Part shown: one piece after another, positions 26,021 through 33,197 of the stretch
Layout: the number at the start of each line of letters is the position of its first letter
Position numbering within the stretch: position 1 is the first letter of the stretch
Source of the DNA: a virus
IMG/VR virus record: IMGVR_UViG_3300027770_000102
Location: 1-41,918 of that record
Length of the DNA: 41,918 nucleotides
Reading direction: 5' to 3' (one strand)
Notes under the pieces: generated by a model
The model's input: only the letters and a program-made list of their open reading frames with translations
What the model was told of the DNA's origin: nothing
Databases searched by the model: none
Position numbers and translations under genes: made by a program

Positions 26021-26446
26021 CTAAACCGAAAAGAATTTATCAATGTTTTCGTAAACATTTCCATCTTTTTCGCTGTTCTTTATTTTAACCATGCAAGATT
26101 GGCCTATGATTGATTGCAAGGTTAACCTATCTAAATGCAACGCTCTATCTAAAGATTGTCGAATCTTTGCGTGAATGTTGCACACCTTGGGGTTTGCATG
26201 GCCTCCCTGAATATACATCGAAAAGGTTTTAACCCTTCCAGACATTTCATGCGGATCTTCAATTTTAACAGTTAACGCAATCCATTTTGAAGATTCTTTA
26301 GATCGCATTTCAGCTTTAATTATTGTTATTGGATAATCACCCGCTGCAAGTATATCAAGCTTTAAAATTTCCTTAGCTTCTTCAGCACCAAAAATTTCAA
26401 AATCATCTGAACCATTCCCAAAAGCATCGTAATTTTCAACAGACAT
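26021..26446 (-). CDS. Second DUF669/SSB-like protein
   Basis: A 141-residue protein coupled to the Sak4-like gene (start ATG at 26446 overlapping its stop; AAGGAG 7 bases upstream). It has an acidic N-terminus and then a pattern like the next gene: DILAAGDYPITIIKAEMRSK, SKWIALTVKIEDPHEMSGRV, a helix KIRQSLDRALHLDRLTL and SCMVKIKNSEKDGNVY. This suggests another OB-fold-like strand set. Two such proteins in a row may work as separate partners of the recombinase or as a duplicated pair that has diverged. Confidence 0.6.
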   Translation of the reverse strand: MSVENYDAFGNGSDDFEIFGAEEAKEILKLDILAAGDYPITIIKAEMRSKESSKWIALTVKIEDPHEMSGRVKTFSMYIQGGHANPKVCNIHAKIRQSLDRALHLDRLTLQSIIGQSCMVKIKNSEKDGNVYENIDKFFSV

Positions 26447-27204
26447 TATACATTCTCCTTCTTAGCAGAAAAAATAGAATTGATCTTAGAAACAAACACA
26501 TCAACAGACATTACACCAGAGATACCCGGTATCCTAGATTTTGCGGTTAACCCGCCTCTAGGAGTAACAGTTACTGTTCGCTTTACATTGTCTCCTTCCC
26601 TTTTAATAACTGATTTACCATCTTCATCAATCAACAAATCGATTTCAATAAACCCAATTAAATCGGCCCAACTGGTAGCCCATTCAGTTAATGATTTATC
26701 TCCCCTTACCTGAAAAGCTGCATACTCTCCACGGGTAGGGTCGTTAACATTTTTGATGGTTGAATGAGCTAAGAACCAAACACCCAAATCTTTTTTACTG
26801 CATAGGGAATTGATTGCTAAACTCATTTGGGTTGAAGCTTCAACAAGCCCTTTACCATACCCGCCACAAGCTAGAACAATGGAACTTGAATTGCTTTGGG
26901 TGCATATGTGTTGATGCAATAACCTTTCTAAAGCTGTTAAGGAATCAATTACAATATTTTTGTAATCAAATGTTTTTGATCCTGAAATTTCCTTTAGAAT
27001 TTCTTTAATGGTTGATACAAATTCAGTCCATGTATTAATGCGAATTGCATCAACATCAATTCCTGAAATCCCATCCTCAACATTTAAAAATAAAGGTTTC
27101 TCAAGCTTACTTCCTAATGTTGATTTACCTGAACCTTCAGGCCCAAACAAAACCGCTTTGGGTTTATTATTCGGCCCAAAACTAGTAGGTTTTGTAATAT
27201 TCAT
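26446..27204 (-). CDS. Sak4-like RecA-fold ATPase
   Basis: A 252-residue P-loop ATPase starting at MNITKPTSFGPNNKP, with TAGGAGAAAAAGC upstream. Walker A is FGPEGSGKST (residues about 20-29). KNIVIDSLTALERLL contains Walker B. LACGGYGKGLVEASTQM follows, then the sensor-like WFLAHSTIKN and VTPRGGLTAKSRIPG. This is the AAA_24/Sak4 pattern found in phage recombination modules, which promotes single-strand annealing together with an SSB. The two DUF669-like genes directly downstream and the exonuclease gene on the other strand complete the expected module. Confidence 0.85.
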   Translation of the reverse strand: MNITKPTSFGPNNKPKAVLFGPEGSGKSTLGSKLEKPLFLNVEDGISGIDVDAIRINTWTEFVSTIKEILKEISGSKTFDYKNIVIDSLTALERLLHQHICTQSNSSSIVLACGGYGKGLVEASTQMSLAINSLCSKKDLGVWFLAHSTIKNVNDPTRGEYAAFQVRGDKSLTEWATSWADLIGFIEIDLLIDEDGKSVIKREGDNVKRTVTVTPRGGLTAKSRIPGISGVMSVDVFVSKINSIFSAKKENV

Positions 27205-27214
27205 GCTTTTTCTC

Positions 27215-27613
27215 CTAAAGGTTAAAGATTTTAAATTTTAAATCAAACGCTTGTGCAGTCCAATAACCACGGTGTAATTTCATTTCATGGTTTTCACCGT
27301 AGAAATTTTGCACTCCAAGAGTTAAAATCTCATTAAATTTCTCTTGAGTTACAGAAACAACAAATCTTGTATGAGTTCCTAAAATGTTAACAAATCCTTT
27401 GATCTCAATAATGTCATCATCCTGATTTTCTCCCATAATTTGATCAACGCTAAACGATGAACTTTCAATAAGCTCCTCTTGACCCGTTTGAATTTTTTCC
27501 ATTCCTATATCAAGAAATGGCTTTAACATCTCGAAATTAAAATCCAGAATCAATTCAAAATTATCTTCAAAAATCGAGATATTGTTCAGCCTATTTAATT
27601 CAACCAATGACAT
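27215..27613 (-). CDS. Hypothetical early protein
   Basis: A 132-residue acidic protein. The start chosen is the ATG of MSLVELNRLNNISIF (27613), which has AAAGGGG six bases upstream; the frame extends to 27712 through a terminator-like hairpin and is not likely to be translated there. Features include DNFELILDFNFEMLKPFLDI and a GENQDDDIIEIKGFVNILGT region. No family recognised. It is the first gene after the attenuator in the replication operon and is followed 10 bases later by the Sak4-like gene. Confidence 0.55.
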   Translation of the reverse strand: MSLVELNRLNNISIFEDNFELILDFNFEMLKPFLDIGMEKIQTGQEELIESSSFSVDQIMGENQDDDIIEIKGFVNILGTHTRFVVSVTQEKFNEILTLGVQNFYGENHEMKLHRGYWTAQAFDLKFKIFNL

Positions 27614-27635
27614 AATAAACCCCTTTAAAAAAAGT

Positions 27636-27703
27636 AAAAAAATTGACCAACGGTGTGATATGTCTATGATCCTAGGAAACGATCCTAGTAACCGATGGTC
27701 AAT
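27636..27703 (-). terminator. Terminator-like attenuator in the replication operon leader
   Basis: Read on the - strand, ATTGACCATCGGT (27703-27691) pairs with ACCGTTGGTCAAT (27654-27642) with one mismatch, and a T-run of six to seven follows. The 36-base loop contains a second hairpin (CTAGGA/TCCTAG at 27672-27677 and 27683-27688). The stem includes the stop codon of the preceding small gene. Only 22 bases separate it from the next ATG. A terminator placed between gene one and the rest of an operon suggests regulated read-through. Confidence 0.7.
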
Positions 27704-27917
27704 GTTCATCAATATGGGTGTATTCGCTAATGTCGATTGACATTTTAGCGTTATTATTTTTATCTCCAGTATTATCGCATGAATGAAATTCGTGCTTTAG
27801 ATCTCTAGGATGAAAAATTGGTAAACCGTAAAAACTTCTGGCAACCATCAGAAGCTTTTTTTCTTCTGAACCCGGTTGTAGGTTTGTAGGTTTTAATGCT
27901 TCATTTCTAGATATCAT
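27699..27917 (-). CDS. Small hypothetical protein, first gene of the replication operon
   Basis: A 72-residue protein. The start is placed at MISRNEALKPTNLQP (27917), which has AAGGA seven bases upstream; in-frame ATGs at 27935 and 27950 lie too near the predicted promoter to have a normal leader. The sequence LMVARSFYGLPIFHPRDLKH and a polar C-terminus (CDNTGDKNNNAKMSID) give no family. The following terminator-like hairpin overlaps its stop codon, so this peptide could act as a leader gene for the attenuator. Confidence 0.5.
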   Translation of the reverse strand: MISRNEALKPTNLQPGSEEKKLLMVARSFYGLPIFHPRDLKHEFHSCDNTGDKNNNAKMSIDISEYTHIDEH

Positions 27918-27956
27918 GAAGAATTCCTTTTCCATACTCCCACATCTCACATTCGT

Positions 27957-27985
27957 AGTATAAGAACCATTAAAATGAAATGCAA
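27957..27985 (-). promoter_or_regulatory. Promoter for the leftward replication operon
   Basis: On the - strand TTGCAT (27985-27980) and TATACT (27962-27957) are 17 bases apart. It lies 40 bases upstream of the chosen ATG and back-to-back with the rightward promoter at 28032-28059. Confidence 0.65.
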
Positions 27986-28031
27986 TAGCAATTAGACAAA
28001 ATTAGAATAAATAATATTTTTGGAACTGGTA

Positions 28032-28059
28032 TTACAATCACAACTGTTATTGTTATAAT
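28032..28059 (+). promoter_or_regulatory. Promoter for the rightward nuclease operon
   Basis: TTACAA (28032-28037) and a perfect TATAAT (28054-28059) with 16-base spacing and an extended TGT before the -10 box. A strong ribosome site AAAGGAGG follows before ATG 28088. Together with 27957-27985 it forms a divergent control region. Confidence 0.7.
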
Positions 28060-28087
28060 TTTTTTGTAGCCAAAAGGAGGTAACAAC

Positions 28088-28282
28088 ATGGCGAAAAAAA
28101 GAGGAACGAAAAAAGGTGAAAGGGAAAAACTTTGGATTATTTTCAGGTTGGGTTCAGACTTGAAAACAAAGATTCAGTACCTTGCATTAGCTAAGAACAG
28201 AACTATGAACGGTCAAACGCTGGAAATTCTTGAAAACTATTTTAAACTTGAAAAGGAATTGCAAAATGATTTATCCAATTGA
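28088..28282 (+). CDS. Ribbon-helix-helix type DNA-binding protein
   Basis: A 64-residue basic protein with the Arc/MetJ-like pattern: a short strand (LWIIFRLGSDLKTKI), a helix (QYLALAKNRTMNGQ) and a second helix (TLEILENYFKLEKEL). The strong ribosome site and place as first gene after the divergent promoters suggest a regulator, perhaps acting on this same region. It overlaps the exonuclease start by 17 bases. Confidence 0.65.
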   Translation: MAKKRGTKKGEREKLWIIFRLGSDLKTKIQYLALAKNRTMNGQTLEILENYFKLEKELQNDLSN

Positions 28283-29057
28283 GTACATATCACATTCACG
28301 ATTAGAAATGTTTAGAAAAAACCCAATGCTGTATAAAAAAACCTACATCGATAAAGTTGTTGAAAGAACTTCATCTCCTGCAATGATGTTAGGAAGTTTA
28401 GTTCATTCAATGCTGTTAGAACCTGCAACCGTTGAAGAAAAGTTTGCAGTTAGTCCAATGGTTGATAAAAGAACTAAAGCGGGTAAAGAAGCTTTTGAAG
28501 AATTTCAAAAGACATTGAAACCTGAAACATTAATTATTACCCATGATGATGTTGCACAAGCAAACAGAATGATAGCAGCTATTCAGGAAAATTCAGCTTC
28601 GAGCTATTTTTTGAATTGTCCAACGATTGTTAAAGAACAAGAAATTTTAACAGAAGTTGTTTTTGATGCTGAACCAATATTAGTTAAGTTTATTTGTGAT
28701 GCTTATTGCCCTGAAAATAATTGGGTTTTGGATCTTAAAACAACTGCAAGTTATGATGTTTTTGATTGGGGTAAAGATTGCGTTTTTAACGGTTATTTTC
28801 GGCAATTGGCTTTATATCGCTTTTGCTTACGATCTATGCAAATACCTATCAGGGATTGCTATCATATTGTTTGTGATAAAGGAGAGTATCCAACTTCAAT
28901 GGTAGTGCAATTTGATAATGCTGATATTGATCGGTCTGAAAATCAGGTATTTGAAACGATTAGGAAATTCATTGAATCCCATAGAACCGGAGTATTTCAA
29001 CCTGTTCATTATGGTATTGTTCCTAAAATTACTGCCCCAGCTTGGTCTTGGAGATAA
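28266..29057 (+). CDS. RecE/YqaJ-type exonuclease (PD-(D/E)XK)
   Basis: A 263-residue nuclease starting at MIYPIEYISHSRLEM (28266). Family hallmarks are SHSRLEMFRKNPMLYKKTY near the N-terminus, MMLGSLVHSMLLEP, and the catalytic NNWVLDLKTT (D-x-x-K-like) with NGYFRQLALYRF following. These match double-strand 5'-3' exonucleases that feed Sak4 or RecT-type annealing proteins. The partner Sak4-like ATPase lies in the divergent operon. An upstream in-frame ATG at 28230 would overlap the previous gene more, so the internal one with GGAA is preferred. Confidence 0.82.
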   Translation: MIYPIEYISHSRLEMFRKNPMLYKKTYIDKVVERTSSPAMMLGSLVHSMLLEPATVEEKFAVSPMVDKRTKAGKEAFEEFQKTLKPETLIITHDDVAQANRMIAAIQENSASSYFLNCPTIVKEQEILTEVVFDAEPILVKFICDAYCPENNWVLDLKTTASYDVFDWGKDCVFNGYFRQLALYRFCLRSMQIPIRDCYHIVCDKGEYPTSMVVQFDNADIDRSENQVFETIRKFIESHRTGVFQPVHYGIVPKITAPAWSWR

Positions 29058-29062
29058 ACAAA

Positions 29063-29710
29063 ATGAACAAAAATAATTTAAAACCAATTGAAACTAAATA
29101 TAAAGGTTACAAGTTTCGTTCAAGGCTTGAAGCTCGTTGGGCAGTATTTTTTGAAGGAATGGGTTTAGATTGGACATATGAACCAGAAGGGTTTCAACTT
29201 CCAAGCGGTACATGGTATCTTCCAGATTTTTTTGTTAAGGGCCATATAACAGGAGAAGATTATTATTATGAAATAAAACCAAGAGGATCTAAACCATGTT
29301 TGAAAGTTGAAGAATTTAACAATATTAAACACATTTTTCAATTAAATGGAGATCCAGTTGATGTTGTAAACACTTTATGCCCTAGATGCAAACTTATTTG
29401 TTTAAATAATGGTGATGAATACCAATCAACTTATCGTATTGTTTATGGCAAACATGATAGAAGATTTAATACTTTAGAATTTAGTTATTATTGCGAGTAT
29501 TGTGATTTTTCAAAATCTGAATGTGGAACATTTACAGAAAATAACGCATTTAAATATATGGGTTATAGCATGGAGTTAAATTGGCATGAAGGATATATGG
29601 AATTTAATTACAATAATGATTTTTGGTTTGCTGATTTTGAACATGATATAGAATTTTGGAAGTTAAAAGCCCGTCAAGAAAGATTTGATGGAAATGATGA
29701 TATTAGTTAA
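29063..29710 (+). CDS. PD-(D/E)XK-like protein with zinc-ribbon insertion
   Basis: A 215-residue protein from ATG 29063 (GGAGATAAACAAA upstream; an earlier ATG at 29042 lies inside the exonuclease gene). It opens with the familiar phage restriction-endonuclease-like pattern: YKGYKFRSRLEARWAVFFEG, YEPEGFQLPSGTWYLPDFFV and YYEIKPRG, which supply E, D and ExK residues. A Cys pair CPRCK and, further on, YCEYCDF suggest a zinc site inserted in the C-terminal half. Role in replication is unclear; single-strand nicking or a Holliday-related function is possible. Confidence 0.7.
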   Translation: MNKNNLKPIETKYKGYKFRSRLEARWAVFFEGMGLDWTYEPEGFQLPSGTWYLPDFFVKGHITGEDYYYEIKPRGSKPCLKVEEFNNIKHIFQLNGDPVDVVNTLCPRCKLICLNNGDEYQSTYRIVYGKHDRRFNTLEFSYYCEYCDFSKSECGTFTENNAFKYMGYSMELNWHEGYMEFNYNNDFWFADFEHDIEFWKLKARQERFDGNDDIS

Positions 29711-29714
29711 ATCA

Positions 29715-29834
29715 TTCCTGATGCGGAGATACATCAGGAAAGAAGCTGGTGGCAATGGCTATACGGGTAAGCTTGTTGCAAACCCTAAAAAGGCATTAGA
29801 TTTTACCGAATCTAATTAGTAACACACATTGCCA
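29715..29834 (+). ncRNA. Structured intergenic RNA candidate
   Basis: The 147-base gap between the PD-(D/E)XK and RusA genes contains a 9-bp hairpin (TTCCTGATG 29715-29723, CATCAGGAA 29732-29740) and a separate 85-base element. The latter is closed by TGGCAATG (29750-29757) and CATTGCCA (29827-29834), and contains an 8-bp hairpin ATTAGATT/AATCTAAT (29795-29816) and a short GGGT/ACCC pair. The outline recalls a tRNA, but there is no T-loop or anticodon arm, so it is not a normal tRNA. It may be an RNA element or processing signal. Confidence 0.4.
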
Positions 29835-29857
29835 TCTTTATTATAAAAAGGGAAATT

Positions 29858-30247
29858 ATGGCTAATAATTGGGGTGCAACAATATTGTTTACATTGCCTC
29901 CTTCAGCTAATAGCTGTTGGCGAAATGTAAACGGAAGAACAATTCTATCTGCAAAATATCGTGAATGGAAAGAAGAAAATAAACCTATTGGCAAGGGTAA
30001 AGTGTTTTGCCCAAACTACCCTGTTGCGATTACGATCATTGTTAGACCGGGTAAGAAGTGGAGAAAATGCGATTTAGATAATAGGGTTAAACCAATTCTT
30101 GATCAGTTGACAAGTTGTGGTTATTTGGAAGATGATAATTGTGATTATGTTAAATCGATAACCATTGCATTAGGCGAAAAAGTTTCTAAGGATTTTGAAT
30201 CTTATGTTGAAATTGATATGACAAAATTTGGAGATGTTTTTGTATAA
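29858..30247 (+). CDS. rusA: RusA-like Holliday junction resolvase
   Basis: A 129-residue protein. It shows the RusA pattern: PPSANSCWRNVNGRTILSAK at the N-terminus, YREWKEE, then the acidic catalytic core WRKCDLDNRVKPILDQLTSC and GYLEDDNCDYVKSITI. The Asp residues of DLDN and DD bind metal. It would resolve branched DNA before packaging. AAGGGAAATT precedes ATG 29858. Its stop overlaps the next start (TAATG). Confidence 0.85.
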   Translation: MANNWGATILFTLPPSANSCWRNVNGRTILSAKYREWKEENKPIGKGKVFCPNYPVAITIIVRPGKKWRKCDLDNRVKPILDQLTSCGYLEDDNCDYVKSITIALGEKVSKDFESYVEIDMTKFGDVFV

Positions 30248-30828
30248 TGTTTCCTATGAATGAAAAGATTTCACAACTGGAAGCAATTCAATTAACAACC
30301 CGTAGAAGTTGTTTCTTGATCAGAGAATATACAGGTTATGAAATCATGCCTGAAGAATTGTTTTCGACCTGTAACGAAGCTATTTCTTTGCTAGCGTTGA
30401 AATGGGATTCTGAATTAATTCCTGTTAAAAAGAATCCTGAATCAATCATAAACATTGTTGTAACAATGAATGTCATGGAATGGTGTATCAAAAGCAAAAT
30501 AGAAGTAACAGGTAAAAAGGAGTACAAACTAAACGCACAAAAAATAAGTAATGATTTGGAATTTATGGCAGAACATTTTGAACGAATGTTTCCCGGTCTG
30601 ATGAATAGTAAAAATGCAGAAGATTCTTTAAATGCTGGTGTTTCTGCAACTGCAAACGCTGTTGAAAGCAATGGGTTCTTTTGGTCAAAAAAACTAAACG
30701 AAAAGATTACTATGTTAATGAGTTTTTATCCTGTTCTGCAAATTCACGCAAAACAGAATAAGAAATTGAATGAACTTTTGAACTGTTTAACAACTAATAA
30801 AGGGGATAAAAATGGCTTGCAAGATTAA
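30247..30828 (+). CDS. Hypothetical helical protein
   Basis: A 193-residue protein overlapping the RusA stop; ATG 30256 (MNEKISQLEAIQL) is an in-frame alternative. Largely helical (SCFLIREYTGYEIMPEELFS, IINIVVTMNVMEWCIKSKIE), no membrane segment of full length and no motif recognised. It overlaps the next gene by 17 bases, which is typical of a tight phage early operon. It may be a replication accessory protein. Confidence 0.5.
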   Translation: MFPMNEKISQLEAIQLTTRRSCFLIREYTGYEIMPEELFSTCNEAISLLALKWDSELIPVKKNPESIINIVVTMNVMEWCIKSKIEVTGKKEYKLNAQKISNDLEFMAEHFERMFPGLMNSKNAEDSLNAGVSATANAVESNGFFWSKKLNEKITMLMSFYPVLQIHAKQNKKLNELLNCLTTNKGDKNGLQD

Positions 30829-31177
30829 TGGATTGGTTTATGTTTCTAGTGCTGAAGCTAGAATTATTACTGGTGAATCTGCAACAAGTGTTATGAATAG
30901 CATTAACAAGCTAATTTATACTGATTGCGTTAACATGAATGATTTTGAATTTGCTAAAGATATCCTGAAAGATGCTGGTGTATTGTCTGATGAAATGGAA
31001 ATGAGAATCAAAAAGATAACTGAGAAAACTAGAACAACTTGGTTAATACCTATTGATCAGGTAATTGAAAAGGCAAAAAGGTTTAAGGTAAGGGAAGAAA
31101 AGAACATTGAAAGAAAACTGAAAAGAATTCAGGAAGCAATAACCCTTGTAAAATCCCTTGATGAAAAACAAATATAA
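30812..31177 (+). CDS. Hypothetical protein with basic C-terminal helix
   Basis: A 121-residue protein starting at MACKINGLVYVSSAEARI after AAAGGGGATAAAA. The N-terminus resembles a small beta-hairpin plus helices that could form a winged-helix-like or excisionase-like unit (YVSSAEARIITGESATSVMN). The C-terminal part is a long charged helix (FKVREEKNIERKLKRIQEAI). A DNA-binding role is possible, but no family is certain. Confidence 0.5.
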   Translation: MACKINGLVYVSSAEARIITGESATSVMNSINKLIYTDCVNMNDFEFAKDILKDAGVLSDEMEMRIKKITEKTRTTWLIPIDQVIEKAKRFKVREEKNIERKLKRIQEAITLVKSLDEKQI

Positions 31178-31191
31178 AAGGAGTTTTTAAA

Positions 31192-31503
31192 ATGCAATCA
31201 TCAATAAATTACCAAGTATTTTTTGCAAAATGTGTTGAGACTATGCAATCTCGATCTATCCATTACGATGACCCTGAAGTGAATTTTGATCGTATTGCTA
31301 GAAGTTGGAGTATCTTTCTAAAGCGGGAGATTTCGCCCTATGAAGTTGCTATTATGATGGTTCATTTAAAGCTAGCAAGGTTAGCTAATGGGGTTCATCT
31401 GGATTCTATTGAAGATGCTGCAAGTTACCTTGCTATTGCAGAATCATTTGCACAAGCTGAAATTGATCAGGAAGAAGAAAAGTTTGGAAAGATAAAGCTA
31501 TAA
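31192..31503 (+). CDS. DUF6378-like protein
   Basis: A 103-residue protein with the pattern I recall for DUF6378: SRSIHYDDPEVNFDRIARSW, FLKREISPYEVAIMMVHLKL and ARLANGVHLDSIEDAASYLA. Proteins of this type are common in phage early regions and are small helical units that may be related to MazG-like NTP pyrophosphohydrolases. AAAGGAGTTTTTAAA precedes ATG 31192. It is the last gene of the rightward operon. Confidence 0.6.
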   Translation: MQSSINYQVFFAKCVETMQSRSIHYDDPEVNFDRIARSWSIFLKREISPYEVAIMMVHLKLARLANGVHLDSIEDAASYLAIAESFAQAEIDQEEEKFGKIKL

Positions 31504-31507
31504 AAAA

Positions 31508-31539
31508 AGGAGAGGGAAAACCCCTCTCCTAATTTTTTT
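31508..31539. terminator. Bidirectional terminator between convergent operons
   Basis: A 9-bp GC-rich stem (AGGAGAGGG 31508-31516, CCCTCTCCT 31522-31530) is flanked by A7 on the left and T7 (31533-31539) on the right. It can end both the rightward DUF6378-like transcript and the leftward one of 31549-31881. Confidence 0.9.
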
Positions 31540-31548
31540 ATTTAGCTT

Positions 31549-31881
31549 TTACAAACTTAGATAAAGCTTTGTATGGTTCTGGAACACTTCAATTAGCATA
31601 TCATTGTAAACACCTTGTATTGTATGCTTTTCAATGCCTGATTTGCTGTAAAATTTCAAAGTATAAGTATCATTGTATTCCAAGAAGATTCTAACCTTGG
31701 AAGCAATTCTACACCCTTTAAAATCAAACTGTAAGAACCCTTGGGTTAAAGAATCTGTACTAAAATAAAGATTGTGCATTGCAATCATTGCAGATAGTTT
31801 ACGATTCCCGCCTAATTGGTTTAATATTTCTTCAGCAACTTGATTAGATTTTTCTTGGTTTCTGATTTCGATTTCGGTCAT
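31549..31881 (-). CDS. Hypothetical early protein
   Basis: A 110-residue protein with the start at MTEIEIRNQEKSNQVAEE (31881), preceded by AAAGGGGAATACA. The frame also extends to 31911 but without a ribosome site. Middle motif: NQLGGNRKLSAMIAMHNLYF-like helix, then strands (QGFLQFDFKGCRIASKVRIF, YTLKFYSKSG) that look like a small alpha/beta fold. I recall similar small phage proteins but no function. It has its own strong promoter and terminator, so it is a single-gene unit. Confidence 0.6.
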   Translation of the reverse strand: MTEIEIRNQEKSNQVAEEILNQLGGNRKLSAMIAMHNLYFSTDSLTQGFLQFDFKGCRIASKVRIFLEYNDTYTLKFYSKSGIEKHTIQGVYNDMLIEVFQNHTKLYLSL

Positions 31882-31898
31882 TGTATTCCCCTTTAAAT

Positions 31899-31912
31899 TT
31901 TGGTCAACCAAA
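31899..31912. promoter_or_regulatory. Small palindrome downstream of an early promoter
   Basis: TTTGGT-CA-ACCAAA is a 6-bp-arm palindrome between the -10 box at 31933-31938 and the start codon at 31881. Its placement just downstream of the transcription start fits an operator, though it could also be chance. Confidence 0.35.
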
Positions 31913-31932
31913 GCGATTAACCTTATACCTTT

Positions 31933-31961
31933 ACTATATGCTTATGTATTCGCATTGTCAA
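31933..31961 (-). promoter_or_regulatory. Early promoter, cassette copy 1
   Basis: On the - strand TTGACA (31961-31956) and TATAGT (31938-31933) with 17-base spacing. The -35 context is TGTATTGACAATG, shared with three other early promoters. Confidence 0.85.
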
Positions 31962-31980
31962 TACAAAAGGGAAAGAATTA

Positions 31981-33018
31981 TTATAGTTTTGAAATCCATT
32001 GATCATAGATTCTTTTAACGATTTGTGCCATCATCACCGGGGGAACGCTCATGCCAACTATGTATTTAACTTTATTTACAAGAAAATTATAATCTTGCGG
32101 ATAACTACCACCTAATTTTAATTCTGTTTTTGTTAAAGTCCTTATTTTTTCGTAATGGTATCCGCATCCTCCTTTAGTATTTGCTGTTATCGTTTGCAAT
32201 GGTTTATTTCTATCAACTTTGTGATAAGAAAAAAAACTACCTTTTTCGTGAGCATCTGAAAAATCTCTACCTTCTTTTACATAAGGGTAAAGATTTCTTA
32301 CTGATGGATAAACTTTTGATTCTCCAACATCAGCATCAAAATCTTCAATTTCCAAAAATGGTATTTCGCTTTCATTAAATTCTAAATCTAAATAAGGTGC
32401 AATTGTAAACAGGTCTACAGGTTTAAGAAATGGTTTTGCAATGTCTTTTCGCATAGCAATAAAAAATACTCTTTCTCTTTTTTGAGGAACTCCCATTCTT
32501 GAAGCATCTAATAAAAAATGCTGGCAATAATAACCAGCATTTTCAAATTCATCATAAATTTTTCTTACATATTTTTTTGCTTCTCCCATTAACAAACCTT
32601 TTACATTTTCTGCAATTACAACCTTTGGTTGAAGTTCTTTAGCTAAATAAATAAAATCAAAAAATAATGTATCTAATACTTGTAATTCTTGGCCTTCTGT
32701 AAATACCTTTTCTTTTCCCCAATCTTTTTCTCGATTTCCTACCATTGAAAAACTAGAACAAGGGGGAGAACCATCAAGAATATCAAGATCATAAAGTTCT
32801 TTAGGTAAATCTTTTCGCCTTGCAAAAGTTACAATTGATTCTAAAAAACTATATTTTGGCTTATGGTTCTCCTTGTAAACATCTAACATTTTAGGATCAA
32901 TTTCATTGCATCCTAATACATCAAACCCAGCTAACTTGTAACCCATTGTTGAACCCCCGCCACAGGCAAAGCATGAAAATACCTTGCCTTTATCTTTTGA
33001 AAAAACAGTATCTTTCAA
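31981..33018 (-). CDS. dcm: DNA (cytosine-5) methyltransferase
   Basis: A 345-residue orphan C5 methyltransferase. Motif I is FSCFACGGGSTMGY, motif IV DGSPPCSSFS with catalytic Cys87, motif VI VVIAENVKGLL, motif VIII MGVPQKRERVFFIAM, and motif X VKYIVGMSVPPVMMAQ near the C-terminus. The start is probably TTG 33018, because no ATG exists in frame upstream of motif I. The target cannot be told from the variable region. No restriction enzyme gene lies next to it, so self-protection against host restriction is likely. The enzyme should be considered with the absence of CCWGG and GGWCC sites in this genome. Confidence 0.9.
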   Translation of the reverse strand: MKDTVFSKDKGKVFSCFACGGGSTMGYKLAGFDVLGCNEIDPKMLDVYKENHKPKYSFLESIVTFARRKDLPKELYDLDILDGSPPCSSFSMVGNREKDWGKEKVFTEGQELQVLDTLFFDFIYLAKELQPKVVIAENVKGLLMGEAKKYVRKIYDEFENAGYYCQHFLLDASRMGVPQKRERVFFIAMRKDIAKPFLKPVDLFTIAPYLDLEFNESEIPFLEIEDFDADVGESKVYPSVRNLYPYVKEGRDFSDAHEKGSFFSYHKVDRNKPLQTITANTKGGCGYHYEKIRTLTKTELKLGGSYPQDYNFLVNKVKYIVGMSVPPVMMAQIVKRIYDQWISKL

Positions 33019-33038
33019 ATTCCATCGATAATTAAAGA

Positions 33039-33197
33039 TTATTTCTCCTTTAGCTTTTTAAAGTATTTTAAAGCTAATCTGATTGCATCTGTTTTGTTGT
33101 CAAGATCCTGATTTTCCCGAATCCATTCGATTAACTCTATATCCTTATCAGTTAATCGAAATGAACTTTGCGGGTATTTTTTCTTATCAGTTTTCAT
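33039..33197 (-). CDS. Small ribbon-helix-helix protein
   Basis: A 52-residue gene with AAAGGAAAAAAATA before ATG 33197 and stop at 33041-33039. The sequence SSFRLTDKDIELIEWIRENQ followed by NKTDAIRLALKYFKKL is a classical ribbon-helix-helix fold: one strand and two helices. It overlaps the next upstream gene by one base and stands 20 bases before the methyltransferase, so it may regulate that gene. Confidence 0.7.
   Translation of the reverse strand: MKTDKKKYPQSSFRLTDKDIELIEWIRENQDLDNKTDAIRLALKYFKKLKEK

Noticed and set aside
20800-27950. Prophage or temperate lifestyle signals
   Set aside because: No integrase, excisionase, CI-like repressor or attachment site was found in any frame. The helix-turn-helix-like and ribbon-helix-helix proteins are too small and general to support lysogeny.
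29750-29834. Possible tRNA gene
   Set aside because: The closing stem and length fit, but there is no T-loop, no anticodon arm and no D-arm consensus. It is kept only as a structured RNA candidate.
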